NCBI GenBank assembly: GCA_032124675.1 | Contig: JAQBDA010000280.1 | Coordinates: forward strand, 1-18,748 | Source: JAQBDA01 sp032124675 | GTDB taxonomy: Bacteria; Chloroflexota; Anaerolineae; Anaerolineales; UBA4823 | Direction of reading: 5' to 3' | Length of the DNA: 18,748 nucleotides | Part shown: positions 6,706-14,952 of the stretch, piece by piece | Position numbering within the stretch: the stretch's first letter is position 1 | How the letters are laid out: every line of letters begins with the position of its first letter | Notes under the pieces: generated by a model | What the model was told of the DNA's origin: nothing | What the model saw: the letters and a program-made list of their open reading frames with translations, nothing else | Database searches by the model: none | Made by a program: the position numbers and the translations under genes

Positions 6706-8124
6706 ATGGCACCAGCGGACGCGGACAAATCACATCCCGATAGCTGGATGCCTCTTTTCGATGGCAGCAGCCTGGCGGGTTGGGAAACAAGCGGGGATAT
6801 ATCCGCGTTCCTGGTCGAGGCTGGGACAATTGCCGCGCGAGGTCCGGGTGCAAGGCTGTTCTACACCGGCTTATCCGGGGAAGCCCGCTTCCAGAATTTC
6901 GAGCTGGCTGCAAAGGTGCGCTGCAGCCCAGGCGCGCGTGGGGGCATCTATTTTCACACCCGCCTTGAACCGGAAGATTCTCCGCTACGCGGCTACCTGG
7001 TGCTGATCAACAACCGCGTCATTGATATAGGCGGATCGCTGGAACGCTGCAAGACCGGCAGCCTGTACTGGATCCGCAACTACTTCAAGAACCTGGCCGC
7101 AGATGGCGAAGATATCGACCTGCGCATCCAGGTTACTGGTAAGCGCATCCAGGTGTGGGTGAACGATATACAGGTGGTCGACTACACCGAGCCTGAACAG
7201 CCGGTGCGGAAGGCAGCCCTTCGCAGGCGGGTGCTCTCTTATGGGACGTTCGCCCTGGAGAGCAGCGGGTCAGCCGGCAGCATTCAGTTCAAGGAACTGC
7301 GTGTGCGGCGATTGCCAGCTTCGCTTTCCGTCCCAGCCCTCGACCAATCGCTGGTCGACGGACGCTACCGCCAGCTCATGGAGCTCCAGATGAGCGGCTT
7401 CCCGCTGGTCGACCTGCACACCCATCTCAAGGGGGTGACCGTGGCAGAGGCGGTGCAGAACAGCCTGCGTACCGGGATAAACTACGGCATCGCCCCCAAC
7501 TGCGGTCTGTTCCACGAAGGGCTGCCCGGCGTGACCGCCAGCACGTTCATCCGCGATGATGCAGGGCTGGGACGCTTCAGGCAGGACATGCGCACATATC
7601 CGGTTTTCCTGGGCATGCAGGCGGAAGGGCGCGAGTGGGTAGACCTGTTCTCACCCGAGGCGATCAGCCGCTACGATTACGTTTTTACAGACAGCCTGAG
7701 CTTCACCGACGAAAAGGGCAGGCGCACCCGGCTGTGGATCGATGACGAGGTGTACGTGGACGATCAGCAAGTCTTCATGGAGACCTATGTGCAGCGGATA
7801 GAGAGCGTCCTGGCGAACGAGCCGATCGATATATTCGTCAACCCGACCTATCTGCCGAAAGTCATCGCCAGCGACTATGACGAGCTGTGGACCGAAGCGC
7901 GCATGGATAGGGTCATCCAGGCAGCCTTGGAGCATGGGATAGCCATCGAGATCAACGCCAACTTCCGCATACCCAGCGCGGCCTTCATCAAGCGGGCGAA
8001 GCGCGCCGGCGCGAAGTTCAGCCTGGGTACCAATAACGAAGACGCCAACCTGGGCCGGTTGGAATACTGCCTGGATATGATCGAAGCCTGCGATATCGTC
8101 AATGAGGACATTTATATTCCATAA
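6706..8124 (+). CDS. Fusion of a DUF1080-like (LamG-fold) domain and a PHP-like metallohydrolase domain
   Basis: This 472-aa protein starts with an ATG that directly abuts the ftsY stop (TAGATG), implying translational coupling. Residues 12-204 look like a DUF1080/3-keto-disaccharide-hydrolase-type beta sandwich: WMPLFDGSSLAGW (14-26), GGIYFHTR (79-86), VWVNDIQVVDY (150-160) and a final IQFKELRVRRLP strand. Residues 230-472 resemble a PHP-type amidohydrolase barrel, with LVDLHTHLKG (234-243), GMQAEGREW (303-311), FVNPTYLP (377-384) and IEINANFRIPS (414-424). The usual final GSDAH is replaced by SLGTNNED (439-446). His238 and His240 are the clearest metal-ligand candidates. No signal peptide is seen, so it is probably cytosolic. 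Sugar-related or phosphoester hydrolysis is plausible from the two families, but the substrate is unknown and the PHP assignment is moderate. Confidence 0.7.
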   Translation: MAPADADKSHPDSWMPLFDGSSLAGWETSGDISAFLVEAGTIAARGPGARLFYTGLSGEARFQNFELAAKVRCSPGARGGIYFHTRLEPEDSPLRGYLVLINNRVIDIGGSLERCKTGSLYWIRNYFKNLAADGEDIDLRIQVTGKRIQVWVNDIQVVDYTEPEQPVRKAALRRRVLSYGTFALESSGSAGSIQFKELRVRRLPASLSVPALDQSLVDGRYRQLMELQMSGFPLVDLHTHLKGVTVAEAVQNSLRTGINYGIAPNCGLFHEGLPGVTASTFIRDDAGLGRFRQDMRTYPVFLGMQAEGREWVDLFSPEAISRYDYVFTDSLSFTDEKGRRTRLWIDDEVYVDDQQVFMETYVQRIESVLANEPIDIFVNPTYLPKVIASDYDELWTEARMDRVIQAALEHGIAIEINANFRIPSAAFIKRAKRAGAKFSLGTNNEDANLGRLEYCLDMIEACDIVNEDIYIP

Positions 8125-8158
8125 AGTGCAGACTGTACTTCTGCTGATAAGCAATTAG

Positions 8159-9193
8159 ATGATACGAACGCATCGAGTTATGCCTTTATTGATCATTCTT
8201 TTCTGCTCTGGCTGCTCTAGATCCAGAGGCGCAGCAAATCCCTCGCTCGCCAGAGCAGATCTGACACAGGAGTCTTCACCCACCATAACCGAAACAACCC
8301 ATACAGCAATAATAATCTCAACCGCGACAGAACCTGCTGCAGCATATCCTTATGCATTCCCCACCCTTGATCCGGGTCCTTACCCGCCACCCGCTCAGAC
8401 AGAGACTGCCGTGGCAAATAAAGAATACTGGCTGACGCAGACTGCATTACCCAGCATTACTGCAGAACCTTCCAGGACAATCACGCCAAGCCCAACGATC
8501 ACTCCTAGCGCCTCATTGCCGGTAATGAGGGTCTCATGCTCCACTGAGGGAAAAGCTACGACCTGCACTGATCACCTGCTTAGAATACGCTTCGAGTATC
8601 CGGCAGAATGGGGGGAGATTGAGCCTATGATAAGCCACGGCGGGTATGCCGGATATGCATACGGGTATTCCTTCACAAATCGGGAGTTCGTCGATGAGAT
8701 CAACCTGGGAGCCGGCGGGCGGAGCAGCGATTTTTCAGAAGGTCGCGGGGCTTTCATCACCGATTATCTCGGCATACCCGGACAATTGGATTGCAGCGCT
8801 GAGTTTTTCCAGCCAGGGCTGTGCCAGGCAATCGCGCCGCAAATCCTGCTGATCTATGAATTTCCAGAAGCCAGATCGGTGTGCGATCCGGGACCTGGTA
8901 CAAGGTTCAAACCGATCGCCATTATCAAAATCAATCTTCCTCAAAACAACATCATTAATGGTTTTCTATTCGTGTCGCAATTCCTATCTCCCGCAAAGCA
9001 GCTGGAACTGGATCGTATCATTAACCCTTTACATGGAGTGCCATCCCAGTGTGAAGAGACTCGAATGGCCCAATTTGATGCAAAAGTGGAAGAGATGTTG
9101 GGAGTGATTCAATCTGGTAAACTGGATACAGAAAGTGAAAAGCAGCTGCGCTGGTTAACTCGACTGGCGCGCTCTATCAAGTTTATCGATTGA
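8159..9193 (+). CDS. Putative lipoprotein with a Thr/Pro-rich linker, unknown function
   Basis: This 344-aa protein has a short signal peptide ending in CSGC, with Cys19 the likely lipidated residue; Cys at the -3 position is atypical. A Thr/Ser/Pro-rich, presumably extended linker covers about 24-120. The remaining 220 residues form a globular domain with several Cys (SCSTEG, TTCTDH, LDCSAEF, GLCQAI, SVCDPG), an aromatic/Gly-rich stretch GGYAGYAYGYSF, and a helical C terminus. I do not recognise the family. Codon choice is visibly more AT-rich than in the neighbours (ATA, AAT, TCT frequent), which may reflect a different history. The ATG at 8159 has no clear Shine-Dalgarno; GATAAG about 9 nt upstream could be a poor -10 box. 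It is probably displayed on the outer side of the membrane. Confidence 0.65.
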   Translation: MIRTHRVMPLLIILFCSGCSRSRGAANPSLARADLTQESSPTITETTHTAIIISTATEPAAAYPYAFPTLDPGPYPPPAQTETAVANKEYWLTQTALPSITAEPSRTITPSPTITPSASLPVMRVSCSTEGKATTCTDHLLRIRFEYPAEWGEIEPMISHGGYAGYAYGYSFTNREFVDEINLGAGGRSSDFSEGRGAFITDYLGIPGQLDCSAEFFQPGLCQAIAPQILLIYEFPEARSVCDPGPGTRFKPIAIIKINLPQNNIINGFLFVSQFLSPAKQLELDRIINPLHGVPSQCEETRMAQFDAKVEEMLGVIQSGKLDTESEKQLRWLTRLARSIKFID

Positions 9194-9211
9194 ACTCTTG
9201 CAAGAGGTCGC

Positions 9212-10087
9212 ATGGAAATAACCTTATACGCCAAACCACCCTTTTCCTTCACCAACCTGGTGCGCTCTCACGGCTGGGTGCAGCTGCTGCCATTCGAGAG
9301 CGAAGAGCCTTACAACTGTCTCACCTACATCCTGGAATTGAGCTCCGGGAAAGTATGTGAAGTAACTATGCAAGGCATAACGGATGGCGTGAGCGTGGCT
9401 GTCGACGGGCAATTAAGTGCCGAAGAGCGTCAGGAGCTGAAGGAGAAAGCCGCCTGGATGCTGGATCTGGAGCTGGAGCTCACCGATTTTTACGATCTCG
9501 TGCGTGACGAGCCAAAATTAGCTCACGCTGCAAAAGATGGACGCGGCCGCATCCTGCGCTGCGCGACGGTCTTCGAGGATGTGGTCAAAACGGTCCTGAC
9601 CACCAACACTGCCTGGAGCGGTACGAAGCGCATGGCGCAGGCGCTGGTGGAGAAGTATGGAGCACGCCTGCCTGCCGACCCCAACAGGAAAGCGTTCCCG
9701 ACCCCCGAGCGGCTGGCAGATGGCGATGTGCAGGCGCTGCGGGAGCAGGCCAAACTGGGCTACCGCTCGCCATATATCCTGGAGCTTGCGCAGCGCCAGG
9801 CGTCCGGCGAGCTGGACCTGGAAGCGCTCAAGGGGAGCGACCTGCCCACCCCAGAGCTGCGTAAGCAATTGTTGTCCCTCAAAGGTGTGGGAGATTATGC
9901 CGCAGCCAACCTGCTGATGCTGCTAGGGCGCTACGATTACATCCCGGTCGATTCGTGGGCGCTGATGATGGTCTCACGCGAGTGGTACCACGGCGAGCCG
10001 ATCACCCGGGTGGAAGTGGAGGCCGCCTTCGAGCGTTGGGGGGATTGGCAGGGTCTGGCGTTCTGGCTGTGGGATTGGAACGAATAG
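9212..10087 (+). CDS. HhH-GPD family DNA glycosylase (AlkA/OGG-like), probably monofunctional
   Basis: The 291-aa product belongs to the HhH-GPD base-excision repair superfamily, which flips out and removes damaged bases. An N-terminal beta domain (about 1-95) resembles those of AlkA and OGG. The helical core holds TVLTTNTAWSGTKRMAQALVEKYG (127-150), the hairpin LKGVGDYAAANLL (223-235) and the catalytic-Asp motif IPVDSW, with Asp247. At the position of the OGG1/EndoIII catalytic lysine (GVGxK) it has Tyr229, so beta-lyase activity is not expected. No C-terminal 4Fe-4S cysteine cluster is present, which argues against Nth or MutY. Alkylated purines are a reasonable substrate guess, but specificity cannot be read from sequence. 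AAGAGGT lies just upstream of the ATG. Confidence 0.82.
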   Translation: MEITLYAKPPFSFTNLVRSHGWVQLLPFESEEPYNCLTYILELSSGKVCEVTMQGITDGVSVAVDGQLSAEERQELKEKAAWMLDLELELTDFYDLVRDEPKLAHAAKDGRGRILRCATVFEDVVKTVLTTNTAWSGTKRMAQALVEKYGARLPADPNRKAFPTPERLADGDVQALREQAKLGYRSPYILELAQRQASGELDLEALKGSDLPTPELRKQLLSLKGVGDYAAANLLMLLGRYDYIPVDSWALMMVSREWYHGEPITRVEVEAAFERWGDWQGLAFWLWDWNE

Positions 10088-10158
10088 CCGGTAGATGATC
10101 AAATATGGACGCTCATAAGCAGCTGCTGACCGACCTGGAGACGATCCAATAACATACA

Positions 10159-10241
10159 AGTTACGCAGTTCAAGGGAAATTGGGGGGGGTTGCGGGCTAA
10201 GCCCGCAAAACACCCCCCTCTCTTTCACCCTGGAATTTCCC
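10159..10241 (+). repeat. Copy 2 of the G/C-rich hairpin element, downstream of the DNA glycosylase gene
   Basis: The 28-nt head (10159-10186) matches 82-109 in reverse orientation at 27 of 28 bases. It is followed by a nested palindrome: TTGCGGGC (10190-10197), loop TAA, GCCCGCAA (10201-10208), flanked by G8 and C6 arms. An outer pair GGGAAATT (10174-10181) and AATTTCCC (10234-10241) closes the structure. It lies 72 nt after the glycosylase stop, in the same orientation relative to that gene as copy 1 has to its own gene. Confidence 0.7.
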
Positions 10242-10261
10242 AAAGAGCAATTATTTTCTCA

Positions 10262-10290
10262 TTGACATTCCTGTGCATATACGTTAAAGT
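10262..10290 (+). promoter_or_regulatory. Sigma70-type promoter of prfB
   Basis: A perfect TTGACA -35 box (10262-10267) is followed after 17 nt by TAAAGT (10285-10290), four of six matches to the -10 consensus. Transcription would begin near 10297, giving a leader of about 35 nt with the Shine-Dalgarno GGAGAG (10321-10326). Confidence 0.55.
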
Positions 10291-10331
10291 ACCCAGTCGG
10301 ATGCAGTATTATCCTTGATTGGAGAGTTGTT

Positions 10332-11433
10332 ATGCAGGACCTGATTGACAAGCTCGAAGTGTGCCAGGAAAGACTCCAGAATTTATTGGTGCGTCTTTGA
10401 CGTACTTGACAAAGAAGCTCAATTCACCGTACTTCAGCAGAAAACCGAAGACCCCGATCTGTGGAACGATCCTGAAAACGCCCAGCGTTTGATGCGGCGT
10501 ATATCGACCTTGCGCGAGGAGGTCGAATCGTGGCAGCTACTGCGCCAGCGCAGCGATGACGCCCTGGAGCTGGCGCGCCTGGAGGACGAAAGTTTGCGCC
10601 CGGAGCTGGAAGCGGAAGCGGAGAAGATCGGAAAAGAAGTCACCCAGCGCGAGTTCTACGCCATGTTCTCCAACCGCTACGACAAGGGTGATGCCTTGCT
10701 CGCCATCCACGCCGGCGCTGGCGGGACCGATTCTCAGGATTGGGCAGAGATGCTGGAGCGCATGTACCTGCGCTGGGCGGAGGACCATGGCTACCAGACC
10801 GATATCCTGGACCTCTCCGAAGGCGAAGAAGCCGGGGTCAAGAGCGTGACCATCGCCGTCAACGGGCGCTATGCCTACGGCTATCTGCGCCCGGAAAAGG
10901 GCGTCCACCGCCTGGTGCGGCTGTCGCCCTTCGACTCTGCACACCGCCGCCATACTTCTTTCGCGATGGTGGAAGTGCTGCCCCAGGTCGAGGACGACGA
11001 CGAGATCCACATCGACCAGGACGACCTGCGCATCGATGTCTACCGCTCCTCCAGCGCGGGCGGGCAGAACGTGCAGAAGAACGCCACCGCCATCCGCATC
11101 ACCCACCTGCCGTCCGGCCTTGTGGTCACCTGCCAGAACGAGCGCTCGCAGTCCCAGAACCGGGAGAATGCCATGCGCGTGCTGCGGGCACGCCTGCTGG
11201 AGCTGAAACAGCAGGAACAGGTAGAACAGCTCGCCGAGCTGCGCGGGGAATATCAAAAAGTGGAGTGGGGCAGCCAGATCCGCTCTTATGTGCTGCACCC
11301 CTACCAGATGGTGAAAGACCACCGCACCGATTTCGAGACCGGCAACACCCAGGCAGTTTTGAACGGCGATCTGGATGGATTCATCGAAGCCTACCTGCGC
11401 GCCAATGTCGGCAACGGCAAATCCGGCGAGTAG
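10332..11433 (+). CDS. prfB: Peptide chain release factor 2, with programmed +1 frameshift
   Basis: RF2 recognises UGA and UAA stop codons and triggers peptide release at the ribosome. Translation starts at ATG 10332 (GGAGAG upstream), runs 22 codons and meets an in-frame TGA at 10398-10400. The context CTT TGA C is the conserved prfB slippery site. A +1 shift on CTT (10395-10397) continues at GAC 10399 and yields a 366-aa protein. The discriminator SPF (198-200) identifies RF2 rather than RF1 (PxT), and the catalytic loop GGQ is at 243-245. The N-terminal coiled-coil-like domain 1 spans about 23-115. The stimulatory Shine-Dalgarno-like element is only GGTG here, weaker than the AGGGGG of E. 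coli. Low RF2 levels should favour frameshifting, giving autoregulation. Reading the main frame alone would give a false start. Confidence 0.95.
10395..10401 (+). promoter_or_regulatory. prfB +1 programmed frameshift site
   Basis: CTTTGAC combines the slippery CTT codon with the in-frame TGA. The upstream GGTG (10388-10391), three nt before CTT, is the likely anti-SD pairing element. The reading frame on both sides encodes RF2 sequence only if the ribosome shifts +1 here. Confidence 0.92.
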
Positions 11434-11485
11434 GCACGCCCCGCGCCTCGGCAGCATACACGCCGCCTACAACCGGCAGACGGCA

Positions 11486-14029
11486 GTGCTTCCCAACAGA
11501 CTGCGCTACCTGCTGCCCGCATTGCTCCTGCTGCTCGCCACACAATTCATCACCGGCTGCATGACGCTGGTGGATACCGAAGGCTCGCAGGAGCAGCGCA
11601 GCGATGCGATCATCACCCTGACTGACGGCAGCGAATTCCGGCAGACCTTTACTTCCCGCCGGGCGGGCATGAACCGGATCGAGATGTGGCTGCGCCCGCC
11701 AGATGGTGAAAACCAGGCAGCCGGTTATGTCACCGCCGAGCTCTGGCGCAGCCCTGAAGGCCCGGCACCCCTGGCCGAGGCACTCTTCACCCCGGCGCAG
11801 ATCAAAGCCAGCGCTGATTCCATATCCCTTTCCTTCCCTCCCCAGGCTGACTCCGAAAGCAGCACCTACGAGCTGCGCCTGCGCAGCAGCGCGGGTGATG
11901 TGAAGGTATTCGGGCGCTTCGAAGACGTCTATGGACCGGGGACTGCCGCTCAGGATGGCAGCTTCCTGCTGGTGGACGCCGCTTTCCGCCTGGCATACCA
12001 GTATGATAATCGCTCCTTCCTGGAGGATATCGGGCAGATCCTGGTCAGCGGCTGGCTGTTCTTGCCGCTGGCTGCCATCGTGCTGCTGCCCGGCTGGCTG
12101 CTGCTGGTGTGGGGCGGGGCTGACCGCCTGCTGGACGCCGGAGAAAAGACCGGCATGGCTCTCGGTCTGAGCCTGGCGACCATCCCGCTGGTGATGGCCT
12201 GGACTTCATTCGCAGGGCTGACCTGGAGCCGCCGGTCGGTGACCGCAACCGCCGTTTTGCTGGTCCTGCTGGCAGTCTTCCAGGGTTGGCGCAGGATGCG
12301 GTCTACGAAAAGGTTGCAGACGACAGGCTCACCAGCAGAGGATCCCGCTCAGAGTAGAGACCGCCTGGCCTGGATCAGGTCCGGTCCAACCATCACGATT
12401 TCCCTGATAGTCGTCTTCACCATCACCCTGGTCGTCAGGTTCGCCATGGTGCGCGACCTCTCAGCCGCGCCGTGGGTCGACTCGGTACACCACGCCCTGA
12501 TCACCCGCCTGATCCTGGAAGGCGGCGCTTTCCCGACCAGCCTTGCCCCGGCCTTGCAGATCGATGCCACCAGCTACCACCCAGGCTTCCACAGCCTGCT
12601 GGCAGCTTTCTTATGGCTGACCGACCTGAGCATGGAACGCGGCATGCTATATTTTGGTCAGGTGCTCAACGCGCTGAGCGTGTTCTCTGTCTACCTGTTC
12701 ACCACTACCCTGCTGGACAAACAGCGCGGACGGCGGCTGGCAGGCTTGCTGGCGGCGCTGGTAGCGGGTCTGTTCACGCCCATGCCGGCCTATTACACCA
12801 GCTGGGGGCGTTACACGCAACTTGCGGCGATGATCATCCTGCCGGCGGCGTTCGCCCTGCTCCTGCGTAGCCTCCGGGCTGAGCAGCCGCCCGGGCTGTC
12901 TGCTTCACGGGCGGTCGCCAGGTACTGGAAAACCATCCTGCTGGCAGCCATTGCCGCCGGCGGCTTGATATTGACCCACTACCGGGTGACGGCCTTCTTC
13001 GTCTGCCTGCTGCTGGCGTACGCAGCCGTACAGGCCGCCCGCTGGGTCGTCCTGCGCAGGAGTGAGGGCATGGGAATACGCTGGGCTGGTGCAGGACGCA
13101 CAGCGCTGACCCTGGCAGTCACTGCTGCAGCGGCGCTGGTCCTGGCGGCACCCTGGCTGGTGCCCTCGCTGCAGGGGCTGCTCTTGCCGCGCCTGTCTGC
13201 CTGGATTCCGCCTTCCGCAGAACCGTTCAGCGGCGTGACCTGGCCGTATCTCAACACCGCCTGGGGCAACTACGCCATAGTACTGGGGCTGCTGGGGCTA
13301 GTCGTTGGTATTCTGCAGCGCAGGGCATTCCCCTGGGTGCTGGTGCTGTGGGTGGGGCAGTTACTCCTGCTCGCCAACATGGGCATGTTCGGCCTGCCGG
13401 GCAGCGGGTTCGTCAACAGCATCTCGGTGACCATCAGCCTGTACCTGCCGATGGCAGTCTCCGCCGGGTACGTGCTGGCTCAGGCAGTGCTGTCTCTGTA
13501 CAAGGATGTCCCCAGCAGAGGCCGGGGTGCTTTCCGCTGGCTGCTGGCCGGGGTAGGCGTGCTGGTCGCGGTCCTGGCTGCGCGTCAACTCATCCCGCTG
13601 CTCAACCCGGTCACCTTCCTGTTCCGGGCGGCAGACCGCCCGGCGATCGAATGGGCTGAAGCGAACATCCCTCAAGGCGAGACTGTGCTGGTCGGCCCGT
13701 TTGCCTGGGGTTACGGGCAGTACGCCGGCAATGACGGCGGCTATTGGATCTCGGCCCTCACCCAGCACCCGACCTTCCCGCCCCCGGTGCTGTACGGTCT
13801 GAGCAATTCGCCTGAGTACATCCAGAACATCAACGCCACCAGCCAGCAGGTCATCGACAGCGCCGGTGACCCACAGGCGCTGCATACCCTATTGACCGGG
13901 CAAGACATCCGCTACGTCTTTATCGGCGGGCGCGGCGGCGTGCTCTCAGCCCAGCTCTTACGCGGCAGCCCATCCTTTGCCCCGCGCTACGCCAGGGATG
14001 GCGTGTTCATCTTCGAGGTGCTGCAATGA
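11486..14029 (+). CDS. Large polytopic membrane protein, GT-C glycosyltransferase-like
   Basis: From the GTG at 11486 the product is 847 aa; an ATG at 11375 lies inside prfB and would add a non-hydrophobic 37-residue lead. The N terminus is a hydrophobic segment ending in FITGC (Cys25), which could be a lipoprotein or signal-anchor sequence. An extracytoplasmic beta-rich domain follows (about 30-170). The remainder is a multi-pass membrane region with roughly a dozen hydrophobic helices and a C-terminal soluble segment. The motif WVDSVHH, with Asp332 after a membrane helix, recalls the acidic catalytic residue of GT-C polyprenyl-phosphate-sugar transferases and DUF6541-like proteins. A role in cell-surface glycan or glycoprotein assembly is plausible but unproven. 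The stop overlaps the next ATG as ATGA, indicating an operon with the following two genes. Confidence 0.65.
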   Translation: MLPNRLRYLLPALLLLLATQFITGCMTLVDTEGSQEQRSDAIITLTDGSEFRQTFTSRRAGMNRIEMWLRPPDGENQAAGYVTAELWRSPEGPAPLAEALFTPAQIKASADSISLSFPPQADSESSTYELRLRSSAGDVKVFGRFEDVYGPGTAAQDGSFLLVDAAFRLAYQYDNRSFLEDIGQILVSGWLFLPLAAIVLLPGWLLLVWGGADRLLDAGEKTGMALGLSLATIPLVMAWTSFAGLTWSRRSVTATAVLLVLLAVFQGWRRMRSTKRLQTTGSPAEDPAQSRDRLAWIRSGPTITISLIVVFTITLVVRFAMVRDLSAAPWVDSVHHALITRLILEGGAFPTSLAPALQIDATSYHPGFHSLLAAFLWLTDLSMERGMLYFGQVLNALSVFSVYLFTTTLLDKQRGRRLAGLLAALVAGLFTPMPAYYTSWGRYTQLAAMIILPAAFALLLRSLRAEQPPGLSASRAVARYWKTILLAAIAAGGLILTHYRVTAFFVCLLLAYAAVQAARWVVLRRSEGMGIRWAGAGRTALTLAVTAAAALVLAAPWLVPSLQGLLLPRLSAWIPPSAEPFSGVTWPYLNTAWGNYAIVLGLLGLVVGILQRRAFPWVLVLWVGQLLLLANMGMFGLPGSGFVNSISVTISLYLPMAVSAGYVLAQAVLSLYKDVPSRGRGAFRWLLAGVGVLVAVLAARQLIPLLNPVTFLFRAADRPAIEWAEANIPQGETVLVGPFAWGYGQYAGNDGGYWISALTQHPTFPPPVLYGLSNSPEYIQNINATSQQVIDSAGDPQALHTLLTGQDIRYVFIGGRGGVLSAQLLRGSPSFAPRYARDGVFIFEVLQ

Positions 14030-14952
14030 ACGTGGTAACCGGCGCGTACGGATATATCGGTCGCTACATCACCCGCCGCCTGCTCGATTCCGGCCAGGCG
14101 GTAAAAACCATCACCACCCATACGGATAAGCCCAACCCGTTCGGCGAGGCGGTACTGGCATTCCCTTACAACTTCGACCGCCTGGACCGGCTGACGGAAA
14201 GCCTGCGCGGGGCAGAGGTGCTGTACAACACCTACTGGATCAGGTTCGAGCATGGTGGGGCGACCTTCTCGGGCGCGGTGCAGAATACGCGCACCCTTTT
14301 CGAATGCGCCAAACGAGCCGGCGTGCGGCGCATCGTCCACATCAGTGTGACCCATCCGGACATCGTTTCCGACCTGCCCTACTACCGCGGCAAAGCCCTC
14401 CAGGAGCGCAGCCTGGTGGACATCGGCCTGCCCTACTCGATTGTCAGACCAACGCTGGTCTTCGGCGTGGAGGATATCCTGGTCAACAATATCGCCTGGC
14501 TGATGCGCACCTTCCCGCTCTTCCCGATCTTCGGCTCCGGGGAATACCGCCTGCAGCCGGTCTACGTCGGCGACCTGGCGCAGATCGCTGTGCAAGAAGG
14601 GCTGGCATCTGGAACCCGGGTGATCGATGCCGTCGGTCCCGAGAGCTTTAGCTTCGAGCAGATGGTCAGGCTGATGGGGAGGTATCTGAAGCCGGAACTG
14701 CGCTATATGCACATGCCGGCCTGGCTGGGAGTCGGGCTGGGTAAGATCATCGGCTTGGCTGTGGGGGATGTCATCCTGACCCGCGACGAAGCCCAGGGAT
14801 TGATGGAAGAACGGCTGACCTCCAGCCAGCCGCCGAACGGGGGCACGAAATTTCCCGAATGGATTGCCAGCCATAAAGACAAGATCGGCCTGTCCTATAC
14901 CTCCGAGCTAAAGCGCCATTTCAACTGGAAGCCCAGACCTGATGACAAATGA
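14026..14952 (+). CDS. NAD(P)-binding epimerase/NDUFA9-like atypical SDR protein
   Basis: The 308-aa protein opens with a Rossmann glycine motif, TGAYGYIG (5-12), typical of extended and atypical short-chain dehydrogenases. YYRGK gives a YxxxK pair (Tyr119, Lys123). Further family marks are LPYSIVRPTLVFG and PVYVGDLAQIAVQ, as in NAD-dependent epimerases and NDUFA9/ycf39-like proteins. Cofactor specificity and substrate are not evident. The gene overlaps its upstream neighbour by 4 nt (ATGA) and the MFS gene by 11 nt, so it is translated as part of one unit. A role in modifying the lipid- or sugar-linked substrate of the GT-C-like protein is possible only by context. No membrane helix is obvious, although residues around LGVGLGKIIGLAVGDVI are hydrophobic. 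Confidence 0.78.
   Translation: MNVVTGAYGYIGRYITRRLLDSGQAVKTITTHTDKPNPFGEAVLAFPYNFDRLDRLTESLRGAEVLYNTYWIRFEHGGATFSGAVQNTRTLFECAKRAGVRRIVHISVTHPDIVSDLPYYRGKALQERSLVDIGLPYSIVRPTLVFGVEDILVNNIAWLMRTFPLFPIFGSGEYRLQPVYVGDLAQIAVQEGLASGTRVIDAVGPESFSFEQMVRLMGRYLKPELRYMHMPAWLGVGLGKIIGLAVGDVILTRDEAQGLMEERLTSSQPPNGGTKFPEWIASHKDKIGLSYTSELKRHFNWKPRPDDK

Noticed and set aside
10537..11457. 306-codon minus-strand frame opposite prfB
   Set aside because: It lies antisense to RF2 with its GGQ and SPF motifs. The His/Gln/Val-rich product is typical of a GC-rich shadow frame.
11375..11485. ATG inside prfB as the start of the GT-C-like gene
   Set aside because: It would add 37 polar residues ahead of the hydrophobic leader and overlap prfB by 59 nt. 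The GTG at 11486 places the leader at the N terminus, although its own ribosome site is weak.
13987..14874. 295-codon minus-strand frame opposite the NDUFA9-like gene
   Set aside because: The plus-strand frame has a clear Rossmann motif and overlapping operon spacing. The antisense product has no recognisable domain.
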